A stretch of DNA of 64,000 nucleotides from Diphasiastrum complanatum (lineage: Eukaryota; Streptophyta; Lycopodiopsida; Lycopodiales; Lycopodiaceae), in contig CM055103.1 in the NCBI GenBank assembly GCA_029204225.1, positions 42,493,368-42,557,367 of the forward strand. Reading direction: 5' to 3'. This document shows, one piece after another, positions 32,461 to 43,559 of this stretch. The position numbers and the translations under genes are program-made. The notes below the pieces were generated by a model. It ran no database searches. It was not told where the DNA came from and saw nothing but the letters and a program-made list of their open reading frames with translations. The stretch's first letter is position 1; every line of letters starts with the position of its first letter.

Positions 32461-33700
32461 ACCATTAAGGAGCATCCAACGATAGTTCTTGGTTCTTGGA
32501 TTCCTGTGCCACTTAGCATATGACTAGTCTCATTGGTTGTTTTGAGTCCTTTACATCCTACAATACCAACAAATATGTTCAATCTATTAAAGGTGAAGAA
32601 CCTATAAGATTAAGGTTTTCAAATGATTAGTCTAAGCTACTTTCTAAAGTTCTGTATGTACTTAGTCTGTCTACAAATATGCTGTGATCAATGCAAAGTA
32701 GTTGATAGGATAGGCAAAATCCTAGCACTCGAAAAGAGACATGGATACTTATATAGATTAAGTCATTGCCTTTTTGCCTCTAGTCAGGTGCTCAGTACTT
32801 CTACTCAAGCAAATAAAAGTTTACTTTGGCATTATAGACTTGGTCACTTGAATCATGCCTCTATACAACAAATGTCTAAACATTCTACTGTTCTTGATCT
32901 AGACTATCCTGATAATACAGTCGAATTACATGTCTGTCAAGACTGTTTGGTTGGTAAACAAATCAGGAAACCATTTAGATCAAGCCATCAACATACTGCT
33001 AGAGGATTGTTAGATATTGTACATACAGACATTTGTGGCCCAATGTAGAATCCTTCTTTGAAGGATGCAAAGTATTTCATAACTTTTAGTGACGAATTCT
33101 CCAGAAGAACTATGGTGTATTTTATCAAGAGAAATTAGAAGCTTTCAATTGCTTCAGAATCTTCAAGGAGCGTGCAGAGAAAGAGACTGGAAGGACGATC
33201 AAAGCCCTGAGGTCTGACAATGGTGGAGAGTACATCTCTACCAAATTTAAGGAGTATTGCCAAAGCCAAGGCATTGAACAGCAATTTATCACTCCTTATT
33301 CTCCTCAGTCAAATGGCTTGGTCGAGAGGAAGAACCGTATCCTAGTTGAATCAGCTAAATGTATGTTGGCGCATGCATCACTGCCCAAGAGCTTCTGGGC
33401 CAAGGCTGTCGCCACTGCAGCTTACGTCCAGAACAGATGTTCAACCAAGGCCCTCTCAGGCAAAACACCCGACAGACTTTAAGCCTTCTGTGAAGAACCT
33501 ATGAGTGTTCGGATGCATCGCCTACGCGTAGATCCCGAAAGAGACGAGGAAGAAATTTGACTTCCAAGGTCTCAAGACCATTCTGATTGGTTATACTTCA
33601 TCTGACAACACATACAAGCTGTACGATCTTGATAGCTAGCAAATCTTGTTCAGCCAGGATACAATCTATATCGAGGGTCAGTTCATCAAAGGCAAAGGCA
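32461..33700 (+). pseudogene. copia A protease, GAG-pre-integrase and integrase
   Basis: A protease remnant SWFLDSCAT is followed by a stop and HMTSLIG. The GAG-pre-integrase domain at 32700-33045 is clear (SLLWHYRLGHLNHASIQQMS, CQDCLVGKQ). The integrase core follows: HTDICGPM, a TAG, FSDEFSRRTMVYF, a frameshift, LRSDNGGEYIS and SPQSNGLVERKNR. Several stops after 33480 break the C-terminal part. The sequence at 32540-32940 is closely repeated at 38510-38960. Confidence 0.75.
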
Positions 33701-33709
33701 TTGTTCCTA

Positions 33710-35479
33710 GAGAACCTTCAACGTCTGCCATTGACACGCCAAGTAGAACTTCAGGCTCAAGCATGTCCATCGTCGATCCACTACTTGACAATGAGTCAAA
33801 CGAAGATGTTGCTGCTACCCAGCAACAAGTCCCAGGAGTGGTTCATCAGTCAATTCCTCCAAAAAGATCAAGCCGAGTGCGCACACAGCCTAGAAGGTAT
33901 ACTCCTAAGATACATGAACCGACAACAGTCGAAGAGGCACTTAGCCAACCAGACTCTGATCATTGGAGAAAAGCCATGCACAGAGAGAACCAAACGTGGT
34001 CATAGCTTCTGTTGGCTGCAATATCATCGATTGCAAAGGGATCTTTAACATCAAGTACAATGCCAATGGAGCAATTGATAGAAGGAAGGAAAGCCTGGTA
34101 GCACGAGGATTTACTCAGATTCTCAATGTTGACTACAGTGATACTTTTAGTCCAGTAGTCATGCATTCATCGATTCGAGCCCTCCTATCGTATGTTGTAG
34201 CAGCCGACCTTGAAGTGCATCCACTTGATGTGCAAACAACTTATCTAAATGGAGTTATAGAAGAAGACATCTACATGATCCACCCCGAAGGATACGTTTT
34301 GGAAGGTATGAAGAATCATGTCTGTAAACTCCATAAGTCACTTTACGACTTGAAACAGTTTGCTAGAGCTTGGTTTCAGAGGATCACCACATTTCCCATC
34401 CATCAAGGTTTCCAACCAAGCACTGTTGATTGCAATGTCTATTCCAAGTTGGTGCAGCAATCCTTCATTATCATCACCTTATACGTGGATGATACGTTGC
34501 TTTTCAACAACAATACCAATTTGGTTAAGGATGCTAAACAAATGTTGTTCTCTGAGTTCGACATGACTGATCTAGGTGAAGTTCACTTCTGTTTGAGCAT
34601 TCAGATCCACAGAGACAGGGCAAGACGACTAATCTATATCACTCAACAAAGGTATCTTCACAATGTTCTTGACAGATACAATCTAATGAACTGCAAGTTA
34701 GCTCACTCACCGATGGATCTAGGCCCACGTTTGTCAAAGGACCAATGTCTCCAGACTAAGCAGGAAAAGGAGCAGATGAGAGAGTATCCTTATCGATCGA
34801 TACTTGGATCTCTCATGTATGCAATGGTCTGTACAAGACCTGACATCTCTTTTGCAGTAAGCTCACTAAACCAATATATGGCTAATCCTGGCATTGCCCA
34901 TTGGACGCCTCTCATAAGGGTCATGAGGTATATTCGAGCTACCATGGACCAATGCATCTACTATGGAGAAGTCAGGTTCGACAATATTCATCAGCTCAGT
35001 GGATATTCTTATGCAAGCTGGGGAGGAGATGTAGACAATCGTAAGTCCACATATGGATTTACATTCTTCTTCAACGGCGGTCCTATCTCATGGAGCAGTC
35101 ATGAGCAAACCTCTATCGCTCTCTCTTCTAGAGAAGCAGAATACATTGTTGCTTCTCAATCTATTAAAGATGCGCTTTGGTAGAGAAATTTACTGTCAGA
35201 CATAATTTGTATCAATACAACCCAACAATTATATTTTGTGATAATCAAAGTGCTATTACTTTATCGACCAACCCTAGATTTCACTCTAGGAGTAAGCACA
35301 TTGAAATCCGATATCACTACATCAGGGGCAAAGTTCTCAACAAGGAGGTAAGCTTAACATACTGCAGAACGCAGGCCATGATTGCAGATATATTCACAAA
35401 GACATTAAGTGTTAATGCACACAACAAGTTTTGTGCATTGCTTAGTCTGAAGATCAAGGCATTCATGGATCCAGATTAA
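33710..35479 (+). pseudogene. copia A reverse transcriptase and RNase H
   Basis: A linker with PPKRSSRVRTQPRRY leads, via a frameshift near 34000, into a 406-codon open frame (33963-35183). It has VARGFTQILNVDYSDTFSPV, LHKSLYDLKQFARAWF, the YVDDTLLF catalytic box, GSLMYAMVCTRPDISF and the RNase H motifs YSYASWGGD and SSREAEYI. A TAG and frameshift at 35181 separate the last 100 codons (FCDNQSAITLS, HIEIRYHYIRG, MIADIFTKTLS). The stop at 35479 is followed by the polypurine tract. This is one of the best preserved RT regions of the window. Confidence 0.8.
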
Positions 35480-35487
35480 GGGGGGGT

Positions 35488-36540
35488 ATTGGATTTATCT
35501 CCTTTACTCTCCTAAATCATATGTTAATCTGCCTCCATTCATACTGCTATATTTTACTTGTGTTGTTGCACAGTCTGCATATTTACATGTAAAATAAGAC
35601 AGGCGAAAAAGACGTGACTGTCTGCATAAATACAAGTAAATTTCCACAAGCGAAAAAAAATGACACTGTGTTTTTACACGTGATTTGTGATAGGCAAAAA
35701 AGACGACACTGCCCTATTGCTAAAGGTGCCTTTATAGAAAAGCGAAGGTACCCTAAAAATCAATTTTTAAGGCATTTGTCAGAGTGTCGCATTTTTCGCA
35801 TTTTCATCAACGTTAATTTCAACGAAGGCTGACGTCGCGGCTCTCTCACGCTCATCCCATGCACTGTGAAATCATATTTGACAACGACATCAGCCACCCA
35901 CGATCTCCCACAGACAACACATCCACTTTTGTACCTTCTTCATCTGCACACCTGTAAAAAAAAAAACTATGTATATATTGAATACTATTTGCATATTCAA
36001 AAAAAAAGTATGAAGCATATCAGAACGACATCAGAATAGAAGAGAGAGAGAGTGAAACATCACTGATAATCAGAGATAGACATTGTAAATGCTTTTGCGC
36101 ATTGATTCTTTTCTTCCAGATGTATTGTCAGTAATAGGTTCATCATCTTTATAGATTGTGTGATTAGCTTTGTGAAGCACGCGGTTACGTCTGCTATTGT
36201 TTTGTGCTCACTTGCATTATTGACCTGTAGATTTCGTTATATTTAATCTAATTATAGCTCGGTTTGTTCTGCGTTCAGATTTGTTTCAATATTGCAATGC
36301 TTTCCTACATTCTGTCTGGCTTTCTAATTACTTAATTTGGATGTCTGCTCTTCGCGACTGATTATTAGTCTAGCTCTTCGCGACTAATTTGCGACTAATA
36401 ATTTGTCTAGCTATTCACGACAAATTATCTTTCTGATGTTTTGATGTTTAATGTTTGGCTACGTAACCAAATTGAACGTGATTTCTATCACTAATGTTCT
36501 GTTTGAGACTGATAGGCATAGTCATGCTTAAGGAAAGAGT
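35488..36540 (+). repeat. copia A 3' LTR region
   Basis: The sequence after the polypurine tract starts TATTGGATTTATC, one base off the expected TGTTGG. It ends with words shared with the LTR region of element B: TTTGGCTACGTAA, then GATTT(T)C(T)ATCACTA. Short CTTCGCGACTAAT repeats occur at 36350-36420. The right end is approximate. Confidence 0.5.
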
Positions 36541-36639
36541 GAGATAGCTTATTCCGCTATGCACGAACATTTTCCATTCGAGTTTGTTTCTTTTCGAGCT
36601 CGCTTCTCTTCGTGTTCTTTTCTTTTTGAGTTATCTTCT

Positions 36640-38250
36640 TCACATCCCTCTTTCCAGCAAAATCCACTTCCGGATTTACATTCTTCCTCCACAATGGTCC
36701 AATTTCATGGAATAGTCGCAAGCAATCTTCAATAGCTTTATCTTCCACTGAATCAGAGTATATCGCAACCTCTCAAGCTACAAAGGAAGAAATTTGATTG
36801 AGGAACTTACTCTCAGATATTGGTATAGATCAATATGCTTCGACGACATTATTTTGTGATAATCAAAGTGCCATTGCTTTATCAGCCAGCCCTAGATTTC
36901 ATTCTAGGAGTGAGCACATTGAACTGAAGTATCATTTCGTCAGAAGCAAAGTTCTCAACGAAAAGGTCAGATTGCAGTACTGTAGAACGCAAGATATGGT
37001 AGCAGATGTTTTTACCAAAGCATTAAGTTTGGAAGCACACAAAAGATTCTGTGTAGAACTAAGTTTGAAGGTCAAGGCATTCAAGGATTCAGATTAAGGG
37101 GGAGTGTTAGATTATTCTCCTTCTTACTAATCGACTAATCGATTTCAATCCTCATCCATTGTTTATCCAATTATGCTGATTTTCCCGTGTCTTTACATAA
37201 TCTGTAGATTTACAAGTGTTTTTACAAAGTCTACAGAAATACATGGAGTTTGACAACAGTGTCGCATTTTCTCTCTCTACAATTCAGATACTGTCGCTTG
37301 TCAAAAATTACGTGTAAAAATGTAGTGTCATCTTTTTTGCATTTTCTGCCTGTTGCGAGTAAATATGCAGAGTCGCATTTTTCACATTTTTCAAAGTGCC
37401 TCAAATGTTAAGGAAATGACTCTGGCAAAGTGTGGGACTACCCTAAATGAGAATTAAGAACACTATCAAATTTTTCGCAAAGAATTCGACATTGGCATCT
37501 TTTTGCGACACTGTCGCCTGTAGCAGTTTTAGTTCATTTCTGCAGAGTGACAGTTTTAGTTCATTTATGCAGACAAACTGTTTATGACCAATTTTCATCG
37601 CTTATCAGCAATCAATTTCTGAGAAGAAACTGGATGAATGCCAGTGGACACCAGCCAACTGGCAATCACATTTGACGACCTAATTACTTAATATAAATCA
37701 GCTGTTCATACATCTCCTTTCAAGTTTGGATGCAACAAATCAACATTGTTAATTGTGAAGGAGTTGAGTGTTATTACACGATGATTCATGCGCTCTTATC
37801 AAGCAGATCATTCACAATAAAAAAGTATTGTTGTTAGCTCTCTATCAAGCATTCAAGCTTGAACTCTCTTGAGCATTCTAGCTCAGTCTTTTAGAGATTT
37901 ATTTTAGAGTTGCTATTGCGCTACTGCTTATTAGCAGAGCTACTTATTATCAGACTTATTCTCAGTTACTCAGAGACAACTTAGAGTGTGCGATTTCTAT
38001 CCACTATTGTTTTGCGCTCATTAGCATCTGATTTTGTTTTTCTGAATCAATACTATCTTCTTATTGCATTCAGTTGTCAGAATGCATGCATCTCTGTATT
38101 GCTTTTGTAACTGATAGAAATTGTCTGAGAAGTCAATACTTTATGTTTGGCTACGTAATCACTTATTATCTAGCGATTTCAAAGTTAGTTGCTAAAGATT
38201 GAACATGATTTTCATCACTACTGCTTTGTTCCATTTTTAATAGGCGTAGC
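36640..38250 (+). mobile_element. copia B: 3' end (RNase H) plus LTR region
   Basis: Only the last part of pol survives, from about 36650: GFTFFLHNGPISWNS, SSTESEYIATSQ, a TGA, FCDNQSAIALSASPRF, HIELKYHFVRS and MVADVFTKALSLEA, stop at 37097. AAGGGGGAG then precedes TGTTAGATTATTC at 37108, the LTR start. Similarity to element A is high in the RNase H part and visible at the end of the LTR, so A and B are relatives in head-to-tail order with most of B lost. Confidence 0.7.
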
Positions 38251-38256
38251 CATACA

Positions 38257-38490
38257 TTGGAAGTAGGAAGTTTCTACATTACATTATCTATCCTATTTTC
38301 CAACACTACCTATGATCTGAAGATCCACATTGTAGACGAGAAGACAACATTTCTACATGGTGAACTCAATGAAGTAGTCTACATGGACCAACCACTAGGT
38401 TTTACCTACAAGTCATTCACAGACTATGTCTGCAGAATGCACAAAAGCATCTATGGACTGAAATAGTCTGCCAGACAGTGGTACAAGAAG
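38257..38490 (+). pseudogene. copia RT fragment
   Basis: About 75 codons show DLKIHIVDEKTTFLHGEL, YMDQPLGF and MHKSIYGLK followed by a TAG. The words are those of the minus-strand copia at 27498-28238 rather than of element A, so this is a scrap of a different copia family, cut at both ends. Confidence 0.65.
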
Positions 38491-38960
38491 TTGTTTCGAG
38501 TCCTATACACCCTACAATACCAACAAATACATTCACCTTGGCGATAATAGCACACAAACTATTAAAGGTGAAGGTATTATAAGATTTGGCTTTGCAAATG
38601 ATCAGTCTAAGCTACTTTCTGAATTTCTGTATGTACTCAATCTGTCTACAAATCTACTCTCTATAATCTGAATCATAGATTTAGGACATAAACTAGAATT
38701 CGAATGTGATCAAATGCAAAGTAGTTGATAGGACAAGCAAAATCCTAGCACTCGGAAAGAGACATGGATACTTGTATAGATTAAGTCATTATTTTTCTGC
38801 CTCTAGTCAGGCGCTCAGTACTTCTATTCAAGCAAATAAAAGTTTACTTTGGCATTATAGACTTGGTCACTTGAATCATGCCTCTATACAACAAATGTCT
38901 AGACATTCTATTGTTCATGATCTAGACTATCCTGATAATAAAGTCAAATTACATGTCGAA
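38491..38960 (+). pseudogene. copia GAG-pre-integrase fragment
   Basis: The sequence from GTTTCGAGTCCTATACACC to GTCAAATTACATGTCG is a close copy of 32540-32940 in element A, including SLLWHYRLGHLNHASIQQMS and YPDNKVKLHV. It joins the RT scrap on the left and gypsy sequence on the right without intervening host DNA. Confidence 0.7.
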
Positions 38961-38964
38961 TCAT

Positions 38965-40452
38965 CAACTGTTACTTTACTTGGTAAACAAGACGTGCAAT
39001 ACTGGACGTATTGCAAGATGGTTATTGTTATTAACTGAATTTGACTTTCGAATTGTAGTTCTAAAGGGAAAACAACATTATCTAGCAGATCACATTTCAT
39101 GAATCGAATCTGCACTAGTTAACACTGAAGTGGATGATGAATTGCCAGATGCTGCATTATTCTATGTTGAAGCAGTACCTGAGTGGGCAGCAGATATTGT
39201 TGAGTGCCTGATGCTAGGACAACCAAATGACTCCCTGACAAAAGTATAGAAGAGATAATTGATTCATAAGACTAAACCTTATCAATTAATTGCAGGACAA
39301 TTGTATCATCATGGATCAGATAATATTTTACAAAGGTGTGTTTTACTGCATGAAGTACCAGATTTAATCATGTTTTCACATGATGGCATGAGTGGAGGAC
39401 ACTTCTCTACAGATATTACTGTTCGCAAACTTTTACAATCAGGTTGTTGGTGGCCTACGCTTCACAAGGACACAGAAAATTTTATTCAAACATGTGATGT
39501 TTGCCAGTGAGCACGACGACCTACTCGATAGAACTATGAACCCTTGCATCCGGTTTTATCGCAAGCACCGTTTGAAAAATGGGGATTGGACTATGTTGGA
39601 CCTATTCACCCTACCGCGCAAGGATCTTAGGCCCGATACATTATCGTAGCAACTGATTACATGACCAAGTGGGTTGAAGCCAAAGCTGTCAAAGTTGCTG
39701 ATCCAAAATCTACGGCCAAGTTTCTATATGAAAATATTATCATCAGATTTGGATCTCCGATCAAGATTGTCAGTGACCGGGGTACACACTTTGTTAATCA
39801 AACAATAAAGTGTTTACTGGAAGATTTTTTTGTTATACATAGATTTAGTACTCCCTACTATTCCAGAGAGAATGGCCAAGCTAAATCTTCCAATAAGATT
39901 CTTTGCACCATTATGACAAAGACAGTTGAAGCGAGTCGGTTTGATTGGGAACATAAACTGTATGCAGCATTATGGGCATTTGAAACCGCTTACAAAAATA
40001 GCACAAATCAAACACCTTTTCAACTGGTTTATGGTCAAGATGCTGTCATGTCGATTGAATTTTTAATTCCGTCTTTACGCATAGTGGCCACCGAATGATC
40101 AAATGATGATACGTCTTTACAACTCCGTCATGAAGCATTGCACAAATTATGTGAAACCCGATTGATGGCAGTTCATGCCTTAGTGGCAGAGAAAGCCCGC
40201 TGCAAGGCATGACACGATCGCCGATTGTACAAAAAAGATTTGAAAGCAAGAGATCTTGCATTAATGTACAAAACCAAGATGATCAAGGGTAAGTTGAAAT
40301 TTACCAGGAAAGGCCTGCATAAAGTGAAGGAAATCTTGAACTATGGCACAATAATTCTTGAGCACTTGGATGGAAAACGATTTGATACTCCGGTGAATGG
40401 TAGCTGCTTACGCAAGTTTTGGCAGCCTGTTCCGCCAGTTCAGCAGGCTTGA
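38965..40452 (+). pseudogene. gypsy RNase H end and integrase
   Basis: The RNase H end reads LTEFDFRIVVLKGKQHYLAD. The integrase zinc-binding (H2C2) motif follows: HDGMSGGHFS, WWPTLHKD and CDVCQ. The core contains WGLDYVGPI, the block ATDYMTKWVEAKAVK, IVSDRGTHFVN and FSTPYYSRENGQAKSSNK, so the D, D and E residues are present. The C-terminal part ends DTPVNGSCLRKFWQPV with a stop at 40452. About seven in-frame stops are scattered through it. The RT upstream is missing. The family matches the gypsy sequence on the minus strand at 53.6-57.5 kb, judged by the shared LTR. Confidence 0.75.
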
Positions 40453-40799
40453 TCTCAATGGTTTTTTAATTTTATTTGTTTTTCAATTTTGTATTTTTCA
40501 GTACTTAATTTGCTGAGTGTTTTTGAAAAAAGACAGTTAAAAAAAAATTATTAAATTGAGAAAAGACTGATGAGCAAAAATCAGAAAGTCATCAGCATAG
40601 GAAAGGAAGCACAATAATTTTTTGATGGAAAAAGACTTAGAAAATCACTGTTTTGGTCAGATTTAGCGTATTCAGTACCAGAAACCTTTGTTGAGCTCTC
40701 AGATTGTACATCCACTCTAGATTTATCTAATTTGAGGTGGGCGAAGGTTCTTGTCCAGAAAAACTCCAGTTTTTGAGTCCAACGAAGGATCAGTGATAT

Positions 40800-42830
40800 G
40801 CCATTTTGAGAACCTTCGTCGAGCATCATTCAAGGACAGTCTGTGACCATTGGGCCTACCATTCCCATCACAGCTGCCCAGGCTGCCTCACCCCCACACA
40901 CCGAAGCCACCTCACCAAACACACAGTTCTTTATGGATATGTTCGATGATTCCGACCCCCTTGGGACCACTGAAATTTTTGAAATGCCCCAAAGCCCTGC
41001 GCCCTTTGAACTCCAATCCCCTAGAAGAGGATTCAGACATATCCATGAATCTACAGCTCGTGTTGAAGATGTCTACCAGACACCTCACACAAAAGATAGC
41101 TCAGCCACACTTCGGGTCGACAAAGCTGTGAAATCACCGAAATAGTTCGACGCCACAGTGCCTGAGGGATTTGAAGAAGAAGACATTTTTTAAGAAGAAG
41201 AAGTATTGGCACCTATTCCATGCCTACCAAGGACAGTACCATCAGGTCCTCCTACTGTTGTCGCCTCCACGACCGTCGACTCTGTTGATGCTCTAGGTTT
41301 GGTCTCAAGCCTTGCGCAAGTGATCCAGTCTATGCTACATAAGAAGACGAAAATGGAGCAGAGAATCTTCGAGATGGGGTCCGAAAACACTCTGATCAGC
41401 CATAAACTTGTCCAGCTGGGTCGAGAGTTAAAGATTGTCAAACAACATGAAGACAAGGCTGAAGCCGAAAAGAAGTTGGCCTAGCAACAAGCTGATCGCT
41501 TGGAAGACTACATCAGCTCCCTACAAAATGCCCTGACAACTGCACAAGATCAGGTGGATAAGGCCGTGTAGGATGCAAAGCAATAAGTGCAGCTACTGAA
41601 GGGTCAATTACAGATGGCTGAACAAAATCACACGCGGCTTCAAGGTGAATTGGATGCGACCACCCTTGAACGTGATGCGTATCTTCAAACACAAATACCA
41701 GATCATCCGGTCACACCACCGGAGATCGTGTATTTGTTCAAGAAAGTGGAGACGCACAAAGTGGCCCTTCAGGGATTTCAAGGCCGCTTTGATAGGTTCA
41801 AAGGAGCAGCTTCAACCAAGTTGGCAAATGCTAAAGAGACCATCACCGCCTATGAAAAAGCAACTGCTCAAGTGTTGGAAGCCGAACCACAAATCCCCGT
41901 ACCGGTCATGCCACAATTCTCCCCTCTGCGCCAAGTAGCTATACCAATGGATACATGGGTAGATTCGAGCATGGACCAGGGGGGAGCTCCAGATATCACC
42001 GAACCACCGCCAATCTTATCGGCAGTACAAGCAGGTCCATCCTCATCAAGGACCACACCTCTATTTAGAAGGCCCATCAGCGTTGAGTCCTCACGTGGTG
42101 GATGGGTTCTAAACATTAAGACCTCTGAGATAGAAGCCGACAAAGAGTTGGATAAAATACCTGCATTGGAAGAGCATTCGGCATGGAGAATCGCTATTTT
42201 TGAAAAAACTTTGGCATCAATTTAGAGCTACGTCGCTAGCCCTCGCCAATTGCGGGTAGATTCCTATTACGTGCCAATGCCGCGAAGAAATAAATGGAAA
42301 GATTTGGGGTTGGCTATGGACAAGATCACCATCCATACACCCAATTGGCCAATCATCCATCAGCCCTACGGTTGGACAATCTTAGTGGATTTCCACCGTG
42401 CCTTACAAGCCTATCAGAGAGGATATGTCCACTCTCCAGATCCAACGGGATGACAATCGACAATCTTTGCTAAAGATCTAACTCTGTTGGCATCAGTGGC
42501 AACCCGATGGGACGATTGTCTCCCTCCTATGGCATTTGATCCAAATAAGCCGATGGCCTCAAAGCAAATCAAATATCAGCTGTCAGTTGCTCATTTATAT
42601 TTTTGTGCGGCAATGATGGGAGGCTCCTGGGAATCACGCTTCACATCATGGACAATCTCCAAGTGGATTTCCGGAGCCCACCGTTGTTTTTAGCCACACA
42701 ATTTGGATTTTAATACTGCATGCCTTGACTTTATGGAGAAGGTGCAGTACCATTTAATCAAGATTCGGCGCGAAGCCAATAAAAGTCCCCAATAATTGCA
42801 TATTGCAGGTGTCGTGGGACCGCCACCAGT
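40800..42830 (+). pseudogene. additional ORF between gypsy integrase and 3' LTR, coiled coil
   Basis: One frame runs almost continuously with seven or eight stops. It has an N-terminal Pro/Ser/Thr-rich part (40843-41145), a coiled coil with many Glu, Lys and Gln from about 41330 to 41870 (QMAEQNHTRLQGELD, AKETITAYEKATAQV), a Pro-rich linker, and a C-terminal globular-looking part rich in Trp and Tyr (NKWKDLGLAMDKI, HQPYGWTILVDFHRAL, GGSWESRF). It occupies the position of env-like or other additional ORFs in plant gypsy elements, but I see no signal peptide or membrane segment. Function unknown. The last 200 bp recur inverted at 53850-54060. Confidence 0.55.
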
Positions 42831-42845
42831 TTTGGTGGGGGATAC

Positions 42846-43492
42846 TGTTGGAGGGTTTGCGGATCCCAAGGCAACCCTAACCCTAGTTAATAAATGAAAT
42901 GGATTTGGCACCCTGGGTGTGTAAGTCCAACCCGATGATCACATAGTTATTCGATTGATTAGTTAAAAGTCAATAAAAGGACTTTAGGCCTTTTTGCGGA
43001 ACTTGTAATGTAGCAGGGCCTAAATGTGAAGTTAGTGAATAAAGTTGGGTTTCCCTCCAATTTTGATGGTTCCCACACTTTTTTGAATTTGAATAAAAAG
43101 AGAGGCAAGACTGGACCAATAGGATTCAGAGGCCAGGGTCCTCCTCTCTACTATAAGAAGGGACCAACTCAAGTTGCTCCTCATGTTCATTTCCTTATTT
43201 CAATAAAGCAGATTGCTTCTCTTTAGAAATGAATTGATGAATGTCCTTGATCTTCTTCTTCCCTTCTCCATCTCTCATGCTTTCTTTGGATTTTGCTAAT
43301 TTTTGGATCTGAATGTTATTGGGATTGAGTGTTATTATACTTTTTATGAGAGAGAAAGAGTAAGCTATCTTTGTTGTGGATCGTAGTGTTAATGAGTAGG
43401 GTTAATGGATGTAGAATTAGATTTAGATCTTCCATTCATGTTGAAATCTTAACTAAACTATCGCTCTTATGGGAACACACCTATGCGTGACA
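42846..43492 (+). repeat. gypsy 3' LTR
   Basis: TGTTGGAGGGTTTGCGG starts just after a purine-rich TTTTGGTGGGGGATAC. A TATA-like CTACTATAAGAAGG lies near 43150 and AATAAA near 43202. The end is placed at GCGTGACA, giving 647 bp with TG...CA. Its first 225 bp reappear on the minus strand at 53601-53825. Confidence 0.65.
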
Positions 43493-43559
43493 ACTAACTC
43501 CATCTATATGATGCTAGATTGACTAGATCTTGGATTCAGGTTAGGCAAGGAAAGAAACC

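Larger units (their letters stand above)
31825..36540 (+). mobile_element. Ty1/copia retrotransposon A (plus strand, 5'-truncated)
   Basis: The element enters in mid gag right after the nested LTR and continues through zinc knuckle, protease, integrase, RT and RNase H to a polypurine tract (AAGGGGGGG at about 35479-35487) and an LTR-like region to about 36540. Its 5' LTR and gag start would lie beyond the nested copia but are not seen on the left side of it. Confidence 0.7.

Noticed and set aside
40581-40829. 82-codon minus ORF between gypsy integrase and the additional ORF
   Set aside because: No motif, wrong strand for the element, and not repeated in the related minus-strand copy.
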